Shown here: one piece after another, positions 36,578-48,035 of the stretch
How positions within the stretch are numbered: position 1 is the stretch's first letter
Layout of the letters: each line of letters opens with the position of its first letter
DNA from: Buxus sempervirens
Lineage: Eukaryota; Streptophyta; Magnoliopsida; Buxales; Buxaceae
Direction of reading: 5' to 3'
Length of the DNA stretch: 64,000 bases
Assembly (NCBI GenBank): GCA_947561395.2
Contig: OX387188.1
Span: forward strand, 13,541,229 to 13,605,228
Program-made: the position numbers and the translations under genes
Notes under the pieces: generated by a model
Told to the model about the DNA's origin: nothing
What the model saw: the letters and a program-made list of their open reading frames with translations, nothing else
Database searches by the model: none

Positions 36578-38962
36578 TGTAAGACCCTGATTTTTGGTGA
36601 GTTTTATTTTTTTTATTATTATTTTATTATTATTATTATTATTACTAAAATATAGCTTGGGAGCTTGTTAACCTAAGTGGCCGGAACATGTAGGGTTTCC
36701 AGTGGGCGAGCGCGCATAGGATCAAGGAATTGAAAAGTTATCAAGCGGCGTATGTCTCGCAAGGTAAAGATACCAAAAAGGGAAAGTAGGGTTTTTGGTT
36801 TGTAGGAATACTCGTATCATACTTACAGAAATAATTTTCGTTAGTCTCGTTATCGGGAGAGCTGGGCGATTTGGCGATTGCGGCTGTAATGGCGATTAGG
36901 GTTATTCCCGTGAAGAACAAGAATCGGAAGGACTACTAGGAGTTTATTTGAGTCGGATTTCTGCGGGTTATGTCTCTCGCGAGCAGAGGATTTGTTCGGC
37001 TACCATTTCATCTTCGCGCGCAGCCAGAGTCGTGCTCGGCCGATTGTGGAAGAGGCTGTTGTTCTGGGATTAAGCGCATACTGGTGAGTAGCACTGATTT
37101 AAAACCGAGGTTTTAGTTTATTCGTGAGGTATTTTGAACTGCATGATTCGTATTGTGAGTTCTGGGTTTTTCTGGAATACCGTAAGTTCGAACGGCAGAT
37201 TGAAAATTTATTTGAAACTAAAAATGTTTAGATTAAATCCAAAATGGGTTGGGAAGTCTTCTGGGAGCATTAGGAGTGAAATGGAGCAATAACAGACCTA
37301 AACAAACCAGCAAGAATTGGAGATCTCGAAATAACAGAGACTTGAAAATCGCAGTGGGTATCCGCCCACTTGGCGCCCACTTGCGCCCACTTCGGGAAGT
37401 AGGCGCTTAGGAATATTGATCTGGCGCCGAGCTCGCGCTTACTTGGCGCTCAGCTCGCGCCTACTCAAATTTGATGCGCCTTTCTCGCGCCTATCCCGCG
37501 CTCTTCTCGCGCCTTTCTCCCGCTCAGCTCGCGCTCACTTAGCGTCGAGTGAGCGCATAGTCCATTTTCGCCTGATTTCTATCCGCCGATTGGCGCCCAC
37601 TTGCGCCCACTTCAGGAAGTGAGCGCATACCCAATTATACTTGCCGAATTTGATTTCCGACTGAACCAAGGGGGATTTTGATGTCTTGGGGTTTATATCA
37701 CTTCACCAATCACTTGTTGGTAACCTTGGAACCTACGTTTCTTATTTAATTCCTAGGAGAATTCTAGTGGCAAATTCTTAAAGGTTTCTAAGGATGATTG
37801 TAAGTTATTTTATACATGTTGTGCTAGATACCAAAACTCTAGGAGTTCTTAGTTGTTTTCTCCTCGAATTTATACACTGTTCTAATTGAGAAATTATTGA
37901 CTTCGGGTTTCATTTGTTTTGGAAAAATGCTGAAATGTATTGTCTTGTTATAAATAACTGTGTTTTGTATTCAAATGGCATGGTTTTGTGGAATGAGAAA
38001 TACTGAAAGTATTGAGATACTGTTTGGCCCAGAGGGACAGGTGATGAACTGTGATGAGATATACATGATATGGAATGAATGGTTTTACTTTAAATGTTGG
38101 AATTGAGATTATACGATGTTTTACTGTTTTGGTCTAGCTTGTCCTGGATCCAGAGTCTAAGCTTAGTAATGTAATGTTATTTGTTGGTTGTTGGAATTGC
38201 ATGGCCTTGTGTGTTGCCACGACCGGTGTAGAGCAGCCAGAAACCCTGAGTAGGCCTGGTTGTCAATGCAGAAACCCGGGGAGTAGGCCTGCATTGGATG
38301 ACGAAACCCTGAGTAGGCCGTCATTTCAGAGTTTCCGAAACCCTGAGTAGGCCGGAACTGTGTACATGGAGGTGTGGAGTGTCTACTTGGCATGTTTAAT
38401 TTATCAACTAAACGATAGTCATGACATTGACCGATCGATGTGTTGCCGTACTTAACTGAGATGTGATTTGACTGATGAAATGGGTTTTGGTTTGAACTGG
38501 AAATTGATATTAGTTGTTTAATCGTACGGAATGTTTATCGACGCATAGCTTTGAACTGTGATTAACTATTTCTGCATGCATGTGCTACTCACTGAGATAT
38601 TCGTATCTCACTCTGTTGTTTTGTTTTGGTTTTTCAGATACTCGTGGTGAGGCGACTACTGGGGTAGATCCTGCTGAGGCTTATAGGGAGGAAGATTACT
38701 ATTACCTTCCTTAGACTGTAGGCTATCTTGTTCCGAATTTGAGTACTTTGAATATTTGAGGTGTATTAAAGTCTAATTGGGGGCTAAACCATATGATTCT
38801 AGTTAGGTTCTAAATGTTACATTTCTTGGATAAATCAAATTGTGCACTCTGACAGGTTATAGTAGATGATTATCCAGCGATCATAATTGTTTTACGATCC
38901 TTGCCTAACCTCCGTGAGACGTGTTATATCTTTATTGAACAACACGGATCCGGGGCGTTACA
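36578..38962 (+). mobile_element. T11: complete T-class solo LTR in the ubiquitin-like gene
   Basis: 2385 bp, TSD aggca (36573-36577 and 38963-38967). Starts TGTAAGACCCTGATTTTTGG, ends ACGGATCCGGGGCGTTACA. Intron-like segment 37084-38637 (1554 bp): donor CTG|GTGAGTAGCAC, acceptor GGTTTTTCAG|ATACTC. Donor arm 37084-37094 and partner 38582-38592 (GTGCTACTCAC) are perfect complements over 11 bases; both carry the GTGAGT/ACTCAC variant. GC-rich block of GGCGCCCACTTGCGCCC words at 37360-37630. After the acceptor a frame ends EEDYYYLP-stop, comparable to T8 and T15. Confidence 0.9.
38210..38360. repeat. GAAACCCTGAGTAGGCC repeat in the T11 intron
   Basis: Four degenerate units of about 25-35 bp containing AACCCTGAGTAGGCC. 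Equivalent repeats in inverse orientation occur in T12 (about 40370-40500) and T13 (43145-43270, 43390-43520), so T11-T13 form a subfamily. Confidence 0.85.
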
Positions 38963-39619
38963 AGGCAGTCCAAAATTCACAAATAAAGTTGAGATCCCAG
39001 CAACACAAGTTAATTTGAGTGAACTTCATTTGAGAGTGAGGGAAACAATGACTTTGGCTGAATTGAGAAGGTCGCAAAAAAATGCTCTATTGATATTACA
39101 CAAATGAAAGGGTCCGCTTAGGTGAAGAAATGAGAGGCAATCGTCATTTATCTACGTACTATATTAATGAAGGTGCAGAAGTGGAACTGCGTCACTATTT
39201 GTGTAGAAGGACCCATGATTGATAATAGATGCTAAATAGTATATATTAGTTTTGAGTGAACTTAGATTGGTGGGTAAATAAATGTTTTTTTTTTTTGTGA
39301 GAGGGTAATTATATATTAATTCCGAATAAAATTACAGCCCCTCAAGTCATCCAGGAGGGGGATAGAGATACATATAGGACTAGAACGAAACCAAACACAG
39401 GAGTATTGATTAAGGGCAAAGTTTGCAATAAAGTCTGATACCCTATTACCTTCCCGATAAGTGTGGGAGAAAAGGACGACTGAAAATTTTGACATGAGAG
39501 CATGGATCTAAGATATTACCCCCAGTAATCTCCAAGGAACTTCCACATGTGGATGTAAAAAGAAAATGAATGATCATTTGTGAGTCCCCCTCCAGAATGA
39601 TGGATGAACAGTGGCAGGT

Positions 39620-42343
39620 TGTAATGCCCCGAATCCGAGTTAAGTAGCGAAACCATAACTCATCTCCGGAGGTTAATATATAACATAGGATCGCAATATC
39701 AAAGTGAAGGAAAGACATGAATACCACAATAATGATATAATCAGAGTGTGCTACAATCCCAAACTAAAATAATAAATAGAAATACAATTCTAAACTCACA
39801 TAACCAAGCAATTACCCGCGATATCGTCCTCTCCAGGAGTAGCTGAAAACAAAACAAAACAATACGGGATGAGATACGAATATCCCAGTGAGCAGCACAT
39901 GCATGCACAAAACCATTTAGTTCAGTTCTAAAACATGCCACGGTAAAAGCATACACCGTGTTGATAACACATATAATTCGAGTAATCCGATAACATTCCA
40001 ACAATCCAATCGATATAAACACAAAAATCCATCATATAGCCCCAATTAATAACATCGGTATCAAATCTTGAATATAGTCATGAGATCACGAATAACCAGG
40101 TAACCGAACATCGATGAAATCATAATTTCAAATAACTCAGGGTTTCGAAATACTAGAGTGTTTATCATGGGCCACTCCGCGCCACTAGAGTATTTTATCA
40201 TGGACTACTCCACACCAATAGAGTATTTTTATCATGGGCTACTCTACACCAATAAACCAGCAAATAAAACATATCATGTCAAATAAAGTCAAATACCCAC
40301 ATTGGTTAATGTCATGTAGTTGCTTAGATTGGGTAATCGACATGCCAAGGCGACATCCACACCTCCATGTACACAGTTCCGGCCTACTCAGGGTTTCGGA
40401 ACTCTGAAATGACGGCCTACTCAGGGTTTCGTCTTCCAATGCCGGTCTACTCCTCAGGTTTCAGCATGGACAACCAAGCCTACTCAGGGTTTCTGGCTGC
40501 TTTACACCGATCATGGCAACACTCAAGGCCATGCAATTACACCAATGAAGCAATAACATTACATTACTAAGCTTAGACTCTGGATCTAGGACAAACTAAA
40601 CCAAAACAGAATACTCAATGCATAAACTCACCTCTAGTAACAAAATACACCAAACTCTGGTATCACCATTAAATAAACAAACCAAAATTATCACGGGTCA
40701 CTCAGAACCAGAACAGTAGCTCATGGAACTTCACATGATATTCTAAAACAAAGAACACTAGTCAAAACCTTTTGTATAATCATTTACTCATTGCAAAGCT
40801 ATTGTCTATAAATTCTGCCCAACACATTACAATCCGATAAAACTCCGGTTAAACAGTATCACAAATTGGAAATTAACAGTAAAACATGAGCTAAACAAAA
40901 CCAAGCACACCTGGTACCAAACCAGCAACTAAACTACCAACAAGCCCTTAAAATCTTACTTTAAATCCTCATAAATCCTCCCAATAATTAACGGAAAAAT
41001 CTCATTAGGTTTTGACCACTTTATAATACTTCCAACATCTTAATCCAGCTTCTAGACAAGTGTTTGAAGCATTAGAGTGGAGAATATCAGCTCAAAATGG
41101 TCAGCCGCACTTCACCTGGGAATGTGGTGGGTGCGCTGACCTTCAGACAGTAGGCGCTAGGTCAGCGCATCCAATTTTTACTCATTCCCTGAGTTGCTGC
41201 CGAGTGAAGTCAATGGGCGGCACCCAGTGGATACCCCCTGTATTTCCCGATACCAGATTTCGCTCACTGTTAGCTCAATCTGGCCACGACTGACCTAAAA
41301 TCAAGCCTCCACAATAGCTTATCTATACTTCTACCACCTCTAACAGACATTTAAAACCAAATCAAAATAATTCTAACAAAGTACATGCTCCGACTCGCAA
41401 AGTACATGCTCCGACTCGCAAATCTCTTCAAAAACTCAATACAGTCTCTAATAAATCACACAATAGATAGTCTCGACTAATCTCAAGTATTCGGCTTCAA
41501 CACACAGAGTAAAACTAATGCTACTCACCTGATTTGACGAGCAATTCTTCTAGCTTCCAAATTGATAATCTCAATAGCCGATTGCTACTGTTCCACATGA
41601 ACAACTAGATCTAAGCTTTATCTTCCTTTAGTAACCCAATTTCATCCTAATTCCAACGAAAATCACTTACCTGATCTTCTCTTGATATCTGCAACCAGGA
41701 TTTGATTACACTTCACAAATTTACAGCTGCTGAGATCTCCAATCAGCCAAGGATTCTCCTCCGGTGATCTCCAAACATTTTCATTCAAAATAGCCTTCTG
41801 AAACTCAATCGAACTCTCCACTGCTCAGCTCTCCAAATTGGCTCCGATCAACAAAAGAACCAAAGTTGGAATGAGCAACCTATTTATAGGCTCCATTGTT
41901 GCCCTAAACTACTTCATCATCCACCGCTTCGCCAGACCACCAAGCTTCCTACCTACTCAGCCTCTTAGCCTTTTCATTTACACTTTATCACTCCACCAAC
42001 TCCTACAGTAGCACCTCATTAACTTATAATAAATTTTAATACATATTACCATTAATTATTTAAATTATTTTCATAATCACCACTTATCTTAATTTACGAC
42101 CTTCTTCACCTAATTTAGTAAATTCTCCAAATACCCCTTTCTCGCTATACCATCAAACCACTAAAAATCCAACCTATGAAACTTAAATATCTAATTTATC
42201 AATTTAGAAATTCCTCATGTCTAATTTTGAAATTTTACTCTAAATAATTTCCTTTTTCCATTTTCTGAAAATTTCAACTAATTAAATAAATCAATGAACA
42301 AAAATCAAAATTTTAATTTTATTAAAAATTCAGGATTTTACAT
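39620..42343 (-). mobile_element. T12: complete T-class solo LTR inside the LINE
   Basis: 2724 bp. Flanks caggt (39615-39619) and taggc (42344-42348) differ at both ends but are both one C-to-T step from caggc, so this is a decayed TSD. Minus-strand start TGTAAAATCCTGAATTTTT, end CTCGGATTCGGGGCATTACA. Minus TATAAATA at 41881-41888. Intron-like segment 39843-41528 (1686 bp): donor TCAG|GTGAGTAGCAT, acceptor GTTTTGTTTTCAG|CTACTC. Donor arm 41518-41528 pairs with 39898-39908 (GTGCTGCTCAC in sense) with two wobbles. GC-rich block 41098-41290; an 18-bp phrase is doubled at 41388-41420. Confidence 0.85.
40370..40500. repeat. GGCCTACTCAGGGTTTCG repeat in the T12 intron
   Basis: Four units matching T11 in inverse orientation. 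Near it, a shorter repeat about TATCATGGGCTACTC occurs three times at 40160-40250. Confidence 0.85.
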
Positions 42344-42390
42344 AGGCCACCTCCATTTTCAAGCTTTCCAAGGATATAAATAAATGTTTT

Positions 42391-42575
42391 ACTATCCTGA
42401 ATGTTATGAAAGATATAATTATGTTATCCTTTAGATATATGGTTGTCCAAATAAAAATATAATGAATTTTTTTGTTAATAAGATGGTGTTTAGTTTATAA
42501 TTATTGTACTTGATGTACACAACTTGTTTGAATAATGGAATAGACAAATCATTTGAGGTTGCAATTGCTCGGGTA
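42391..42575. other. 3' flank of the ubiquitin-like pseudogene
   Basis: 185 bp of AT-rich sequence that, without the LINE, would continue directly from 39274. No feature seen. Confidence 0.5.
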
Positions 42576-43144
42576 TGTAACGCCCCAGACCCGAGTTACG
42601 TAATAAAACTGTAACTCGTTTCCGAAGGGTTAATTTTTCACACAGGATCGTTATATCAGAATGAAGGAAAACACGAACTAAACATATACCATAAAACCAG
42701 AATCAACTAAAACCCAACTCAATATAGAATAGCATATCTCTAATCTGAAACTCACATGATCCAAGTATCTACCCTTCTGTATCGTCCTCTCATGGAGCAG
42801 CTGAAACCAAAACAAAGCAAAACGGAATGAGATACGAATATCCCAACAAGTAGCACATGCATGCACCAATACATTTTTCATAGTTATAAAACATGGATCG
42901 GATATAAAGCATGTAACAATGGCAATAACATGATTAATCCAAATAATCCCACAATAATCCAACAATCAAATATAATATAACTCATGTAATCCAGCATATA
43001 AGTCAAATCCGTAGCATCGATGACAAATCTAACGATGTAATAAAGTGTCGATGAAACCAATTATTCAAAACAACTCAAAAGATATAACTCAAATCAAAAC
43101 AAGTGTCAACGTCGATAAAGCCATATCATGATCAAGTCTACACC

Positions 43145-43520
43145 TCCATGTGTATATCCCGCCTACTCAGGGTTCGGATACTGAAATGACGGCTACTCGA
43201 GGTTTCATCATCTAATGCCGGCCTACTCCAGGTTTCGGCATTGACAACACTAGACTACTCATAGTGTCGGTGCTGCTCTACACCGATGGTGGAGATACAA
43301 ATACCAATAAAACATGTAGGCTAATGTCATATAGTTCACATTAATTGGGTAATTCAGCATGCTAGAGCGACATCTACACCTCCATGTACACAGTCCGGTC
43401 TAATACATAGTCCCGACACTCTGAAATAACGGCCTACTCAGGGTTTCGTCACCCAATGCCGGCCTACTCTGGGTTTTGGCATTGACAACCCTGCTTACTC
43501 TGGGTTTTTGGGTTGCTCTA
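43145..43520. repeat. GGCCTACTCAGGGTTTCG repeats in the T13 intron, two blocks
   Basis: Two blocks, 43145-43280 and 43375-43520, each with four units and each followed by CTCTACACCG. The blocks are a segmental duplication of about 230 bp, each including a CATCTACACCTCCATGT or similar phrase. Confidence 0.85.
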
Positions 43521-44185
43521 CACCGGTCATAACAACACTCATGGCCATGCAATTACAGCAATAAAGTCAACACATCATATTACTAAGCTTAGTCATGGAT
43601 CCAAGGCAAGTTAGACCAAGTTATGTAAAATAAAGCTATCAACTAAGCCAACATGTAAACCAAAGTGCTCAAGTACATAAACATGGGTCACTCATGACCA
43701 AATCCACCATGAGTCAATCATGACCAAATCCACTCCATCATGGAGGATCTCAAATACATGCCTCCAAGGCAACTTTTCCATATCAGAAACAACATATAAA
43801 TCAATTAAATCATGATTTAGAATAAGTAATCCAAATATGTCCGGAAATCTCAAATTAGGCTAAATCTGCCCAAAGCAATAGAAAACCGCAATTGTGCAAT
43901 TCCAGAGGTTAAAACATGTTATGAGCAACTAATAATAGCGTATGAAACTTCATATTTAATTAAAATCAGAAAATGGAACATAACTCATTAAATCCGTATA
44001 TCAAAACCTATTTTAGAAGAACAAGCCTAAACTCTTCATTATTTTGTATTTCAAGTTAATTCTAGTGTAAACATCTTTTGTACATCTGTATTTTATCTTT
44101 TCATAAGTTGGATTTGGTTAAAAATCAATTTCCAATTGAATTCCTATCAATTTAATCAAAAAATACCATTAATATGTTAATTTTA

Positions 44186-44360
44186 CAATGGGTGCTCAGC
44201 ACATTGCCTAGGCGGTGTGCTGGGCGCCCCCTTTAATATTCCACAAATGAGGTCGCTCAGCACATTGCCTAGGCTATGTGCTAGGTGCCCCTTTAATATT
44301 CCACAAATGAGGACACTCAGCACATTGCCTAGGCGATGTGCTGGGCGCCCACTTTATTTA
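44186..44360. repeat. Three-copy 62-bp repeat, GC-rich block of T13
   Basis: Three copies of a unit starting CTCAGCACATTGCCTAGGC and including GTGCTGGGCGCCC, then TTTAATATTCCACAAATGAG. The unit is self-complementary in its GC-rich half (GCTCAGCAC near GTGCTGGGC). Confidence 0.9.
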
Positions 44361-45400
44361 TTTCACTAAAATTGGTCGCTGACTCAACCGCCTTAGCGAT
44401 GAGGTGAGTGACCCCTGATAGAACTCAGATTGGACGCAAATCACTCTCTGTAAACTCGAAATCCTCACCTCTGTCTCAATTCCGATCGATCAAAACACAT
44501 CAATTAACCTATCTAACCCCTCGAAAACCTTAATTCATGATCATTGATTTAATTTAACAACAATTCAATCGGTATCGGCAAACATCCAATTCGACGCACG
44601 ATATAGAATTCTTCTTCAAACACGAGCAAAATTCTTATTCAAACAAAGATAAAACTGTAAATCACGGTATGGAAAGTGCTACTTACTTGCTAGAGCTCAA
44701 TTACAAATCCAGATACTAGAATTCCTCAGATTCGACACCTCCTGATTCCAATTTCTTAGTCGATGGCTTCCTCCACAGATCTAAGATCTGAATTCCAATC
44801 AATCTTATCATATCTAAAGGAATCCAATTTATTCCTTTTATCTTCTGTTTATATGATAAAGATTGTTAGTTTCAGATCACTCTTACCAAATTCCTCCTAT
44901 GGTGGCCCAATCCTCTTCCTTGAGAGCTGATCTCCCCAATTTTTCCAACGAACTACTCTTCTCAATTGTTCTCCACAGCAATACTCTCTCACACGCCCAA
45001 TAGTAGCCTTTCCCCCTTTCTCTTCAGATCTCCTTTTGATTTCCAGAAGTCTCTCGACTAACCAACCGAAACAACAACCAACTAACAACCTCCTTTTATA
45101 CTCCCATGTTTTGCCGCCCAACTCTTTTAAACACCCGGTGATTTGCTGATTGCCACTCTACCATGCTAACCTACACTAACACTATAATTAATTCATTTAA
45201 TTTAATTTAATATCTCTTGAATACTCATACTATAAAATATATAACAATCACTTACCATAAATAATAGTTTTTCTCTTCAATCACTCTCTAAAATTCCCAA
45301 AATACCCTTGCTCTTCATTTTCCTAAAATATCCACTAATAATAATCATTTTATTACTAAAACCAATTCTAAATTATTAATAAAAAATTTGGGGTTTCACA

Positions 45401-46280
45401 AGTGGGTTGGCTTAGGTTGGACACGTATATTAGTAAGTAGCAACTTGACCTGAACTCAACCATTTACTAAAGGAGTTGAAGATGGTTAACCTATACCCAG
45501 CCTATCTAAGTTTTGGCACTCGAGCTTGGCTCAGACGCCAAGGCCAAAAATGCTTATTTTTCTTGGTTTTTGGATGCTCTAAGTTTCCATAATTATCTAC
45601 AAACTTTCCTCATAAACACTCATTTGAATTTCTTCCAAAACATATATAAATTCCTTTCAAATCAATTTTTCTCAAAAGAATTAAAATATAAGGATCATAG
45701 CATGTAACAACCCAACCCAGCAAAGTATTGTCCGCTTTGGGCCTCAGCCCACACGGTTTTGTCCCTAAAAGGCGCCTTGCTAGTTAGAGTGTTCTCTTTG
45801 ACTCTTATACCTTACCGGGCATTCATTCGTTTCCAATGTGGGATCGGGATGTGACATAGCACCCAATAACATATGAAAATCCATAATTAAATTCATGTAA
45901 ACATGCTTAAATGACAAAACTTCAAACAAATCAATTCCATATCATACCAAATACATCAAGGCATTACCACCAAATCCAAACCAAACTAGAAATCATTCGA
46001 TTTAACGGTGCAAATTTTAATCACAGAATTCATAGAAAACATGCAAATTTTAAGTTTTAAGGATCACTACTAACTTGCTTATGCAAAACCCAGGCAAAAA
46101 ATTATTCTAATCTATCTCCACAACTACCTAGAAAGTTTCAACAATCAAGGACAAACCCATGAGCACCTCTTCCTTTCTCCTTTCTTTATTTTTCTTCTTC
46201 TCCCAGCCTTGAGCATCCAAAAAAGAAGATTCCAACTCTCAAAAACTTATTTTAAACCACTCTTCTAAAAGGATTAGAAA
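45401..46280 (-). mobile_element. T14: T-class LTR fragment
   Basis: 45857-46275 resembles the donor region of other minus-strand copies: donor-like CAA|GTTAGTAGTG with the intron at 46074, then on the 5' side the phrase around cccagccttgagcatcc, similar to 7690-7720 of T4. 45401-45712 shows no clear match and may be more of the same intron. No ends are seen; T15 is inserted at 46281, and 55574-55637 may be its continuation. Confidence 0.45.
45713..45856 (+). mobile_element. TRIM-like solo LTR
   Basis: 144 bp, TGTAACAACCCAACCCAGC to ATCGGGATGTGACA, perfect TSD tagca (45708-45712 and 45857-45861). The interior (ATTGTCCGCTTTGGGCC, AATGTGGGAT near the end) is typical of a small LTR widespread in eudicot genomes as TRIM elements. 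Assignment by recollection of that pattern. Confidence 0.75.
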
Positions 46281-48035
46281 TATAAAATCCAAGATTTTAT
46301 TAATAAAATAATTGTAATATTTAAATAGACTGATCAAGTTATAAATACTGCAGGAGATGAGGCATTGGTTCAACCCAGAGAAGTCCAAGTTGACCCGGAG
46401 GAAATTGGGGAACCTATCTAAGGTGAGATATGAATTTAGGATTTAGTAAGTTAAATATAATCAATTTTGTTATTGCTGAGATTTGTTTTAAGTAAGTGAA
46501 AAAATATATATAAATAATAAGAACAAATAAAGGAGGTGGTCAAAGCCCAGAGAGTGGGGGTTGACCCAGATTGGTTTGGTTTGAGGTTTAATGGGTGTGA
46601 TTGTGTTTGGTTTAATGAAGAGGGCGTTTTAGTAAAAGGAAGGGAAATAATATAATAATCTAAAAAATAAACAAGTGACTGTTCATGTTCAAACAAGTGA
46701 ACAGCCGGCAACTTCAAGTCCTTCTTCTTCTATTCTTATCTTTTCTTCCTTGTGATCAAACCCTAACATTCAAGCAACCATTGGAGCAGATTTTTAGAGG
46801 AGGAAGAGGAATTTCGTTTGGAAAATTTGCATGTAAGAAACAAACTCGAAAAATCTGTTTTGGGACTCTTAATGTGAATGAGTGTTGATAAAAGTATGAT
46901 TGTTTAATCCAGAAGAGATAAAGGCTTGATGTGATTGATTGGATCATCTTTGGGGTGATATTTTAGAGCTATTAGAGGAGTTGTTTGTCCCAAACGAGGT
47001 AAGTAGTCCCTTTAAAGATTTCATAAACGAATTTTGTATTTATTCGATGATCGTGTTTATTCGCATGTTTGATGATTCGTTTGCATATTATATTGTGTTT
47101 TAATTGTTCTAACATGTTTATGAAGTATTCTTGAATAATTTAGTATGGTTTTGATGCTATAGCTTTCTAGTTTTAGATTTTAGAATGATTTATGCAAGTT
47201 TTCGGAAGTTGCTGAAATTTGTATTTCGCGACAGGCCGCTCGAACTGCTACTCAAGCGCCCATATGGGTCTCGAGAGCAGTTCGCAGGTGCTCGATACCG
47301 CTCGAGCGATATCGAGGGCGCCCCACCTGTTCTTTTTAATTTCCAGAAAACCTAAAAGTGATCAAAACCCAGAAGGCGAACGCCCGAAGCATCGCTCAAG
47401 TGACTTCTCGAGCGACCAACCCTGAATTCACCTGGATTTCATGTTGCCTATTCGAGCACCCGTTGCCGCTCGAGCGCCCTTTGACAGATTTTTAAATTTC
47501 TCCAACTAGCCTAGTTTTCCACTATGAAATTGTTTTTATTCAATTTCAACCAATGTACCATCAAGTTTAGAGTGTTTAGAGATAGTTTGCACTAGCGGAT
47601 CATTAAAATATTTTTTATAAAGATTTTGAGTACGTTTTGCTAAAAAGACTTTTTAACTTAGACCCATTGTTCCAAACAATTCCCTTTTGAACAAAACTTG
47701 ATTTTAAGAGTTCTTACACCTGTATTTGGGTTATTTGAGTGTATTTTGTGCATCGAAGGATTCGATACACATCCGGGACATAGTTGCCCTTGTGTGGGTT
47801 TTTGGGTCACAGTTGTGACAAGGCAGTTGCCTGGTTCGTTTATTCTGCAGTTGCGAGTTTGGTTATTGACATAGTTGTATCTCTGCGTATGCGGGTGTTA
47901 TTGGAGAATATGTCCATCACTTGGTTTGTTTTCCACTGTTTGAGTGGGCTTAGCAATTGCATGGATCCATAGATTAGCTAACAAGTGAAATGTTTTCTAG
48001 AGGATGATAGCTTTCCTGGATAGGTCGATCGCTAC

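Larger units (their letters stand above)
36346..39222 (+). pseudogene. Ubiquitin-like domain gene, broken
   Basis: Exon-like sequence at 36346-36577 and 38968-39222, separated by T11. The first part begins MVAVTITRSM and has a ubiquitin-fold signature (NLKERIQEYTGV, then QTIWKGREELMDDITF), ending in PNAPISVHLVVKPLEG. After T11 the same frame continues with a linker and the start of a second ubiquitin-like unit (VNLSELHLRVRETMTLAELR); its tail (VRLGEEMRGNRHLSTYYIN, GAEVEL) is in another frame. Damage: TGA at 36454-36456, the 2385-bp insertion, a frameshift around 39070-39085, stop at 39220. Plants have proteins with several such domains in tandem; which one this derives from cannot be said. 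It could itself be an older processed copy, since no intron is seen. Confidence 0.75.
39275..42390 (-). mobile_element. 5'-truncated LINE (RNase H end), holding T12
   Basis: Minus-strand non-LTR element of only about 360 bp of its own: 39289-39619 and 42349-42376. Signs: a poly(A) tail seen as a T run at 39285-39296; a 14-bp target duplication TAAATAAATGTTTT at 39275-39288 and 42377-42390; and a conserved RNase H-type phrase SIILEGDSQMII read on the minus strand. In L1-type plant LINEs this is the last domain of ORF2. It inserted into the 3' flank of the ubiquitin-like gene. Frame broken; not functional. Confidence 0.8.
42576..45400 (-). mobile_element. T13: T-class solo LTR without matching TSD
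   Basis: 2825 bp between good ends: minus-strand start TGTGAAACCCCAAATTTTT (from 45400) and end CGGGTCTGGGGCGTTACA (to 42576). Flanks gggta and agtgg do not match, so the two ends may come from different insertions or one flank was rearranged. Minus TATAAAAG at 45093-45100. Intron-like segment 42801-44696 (1896 bp): donor GCAA|GTAAGTAGCAC, acceptor TTTGGTTTCAG|CTGCTC. Donor arm 44686-44696 pairs with 42846-42856 over 11 bases with two wobbles. Confidence 0.85.

Noticed and set aside
37084..38962. A spliced small protein encoded by exon 1 plus exon 2 of the LTR
   Set aside because: In T8, T11 and T15 the sequence before the donor has a stop within about 3-12 codons in the phase needed, so no joined frame exists. 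Only the exon 2 frame is kept as a weak finding.
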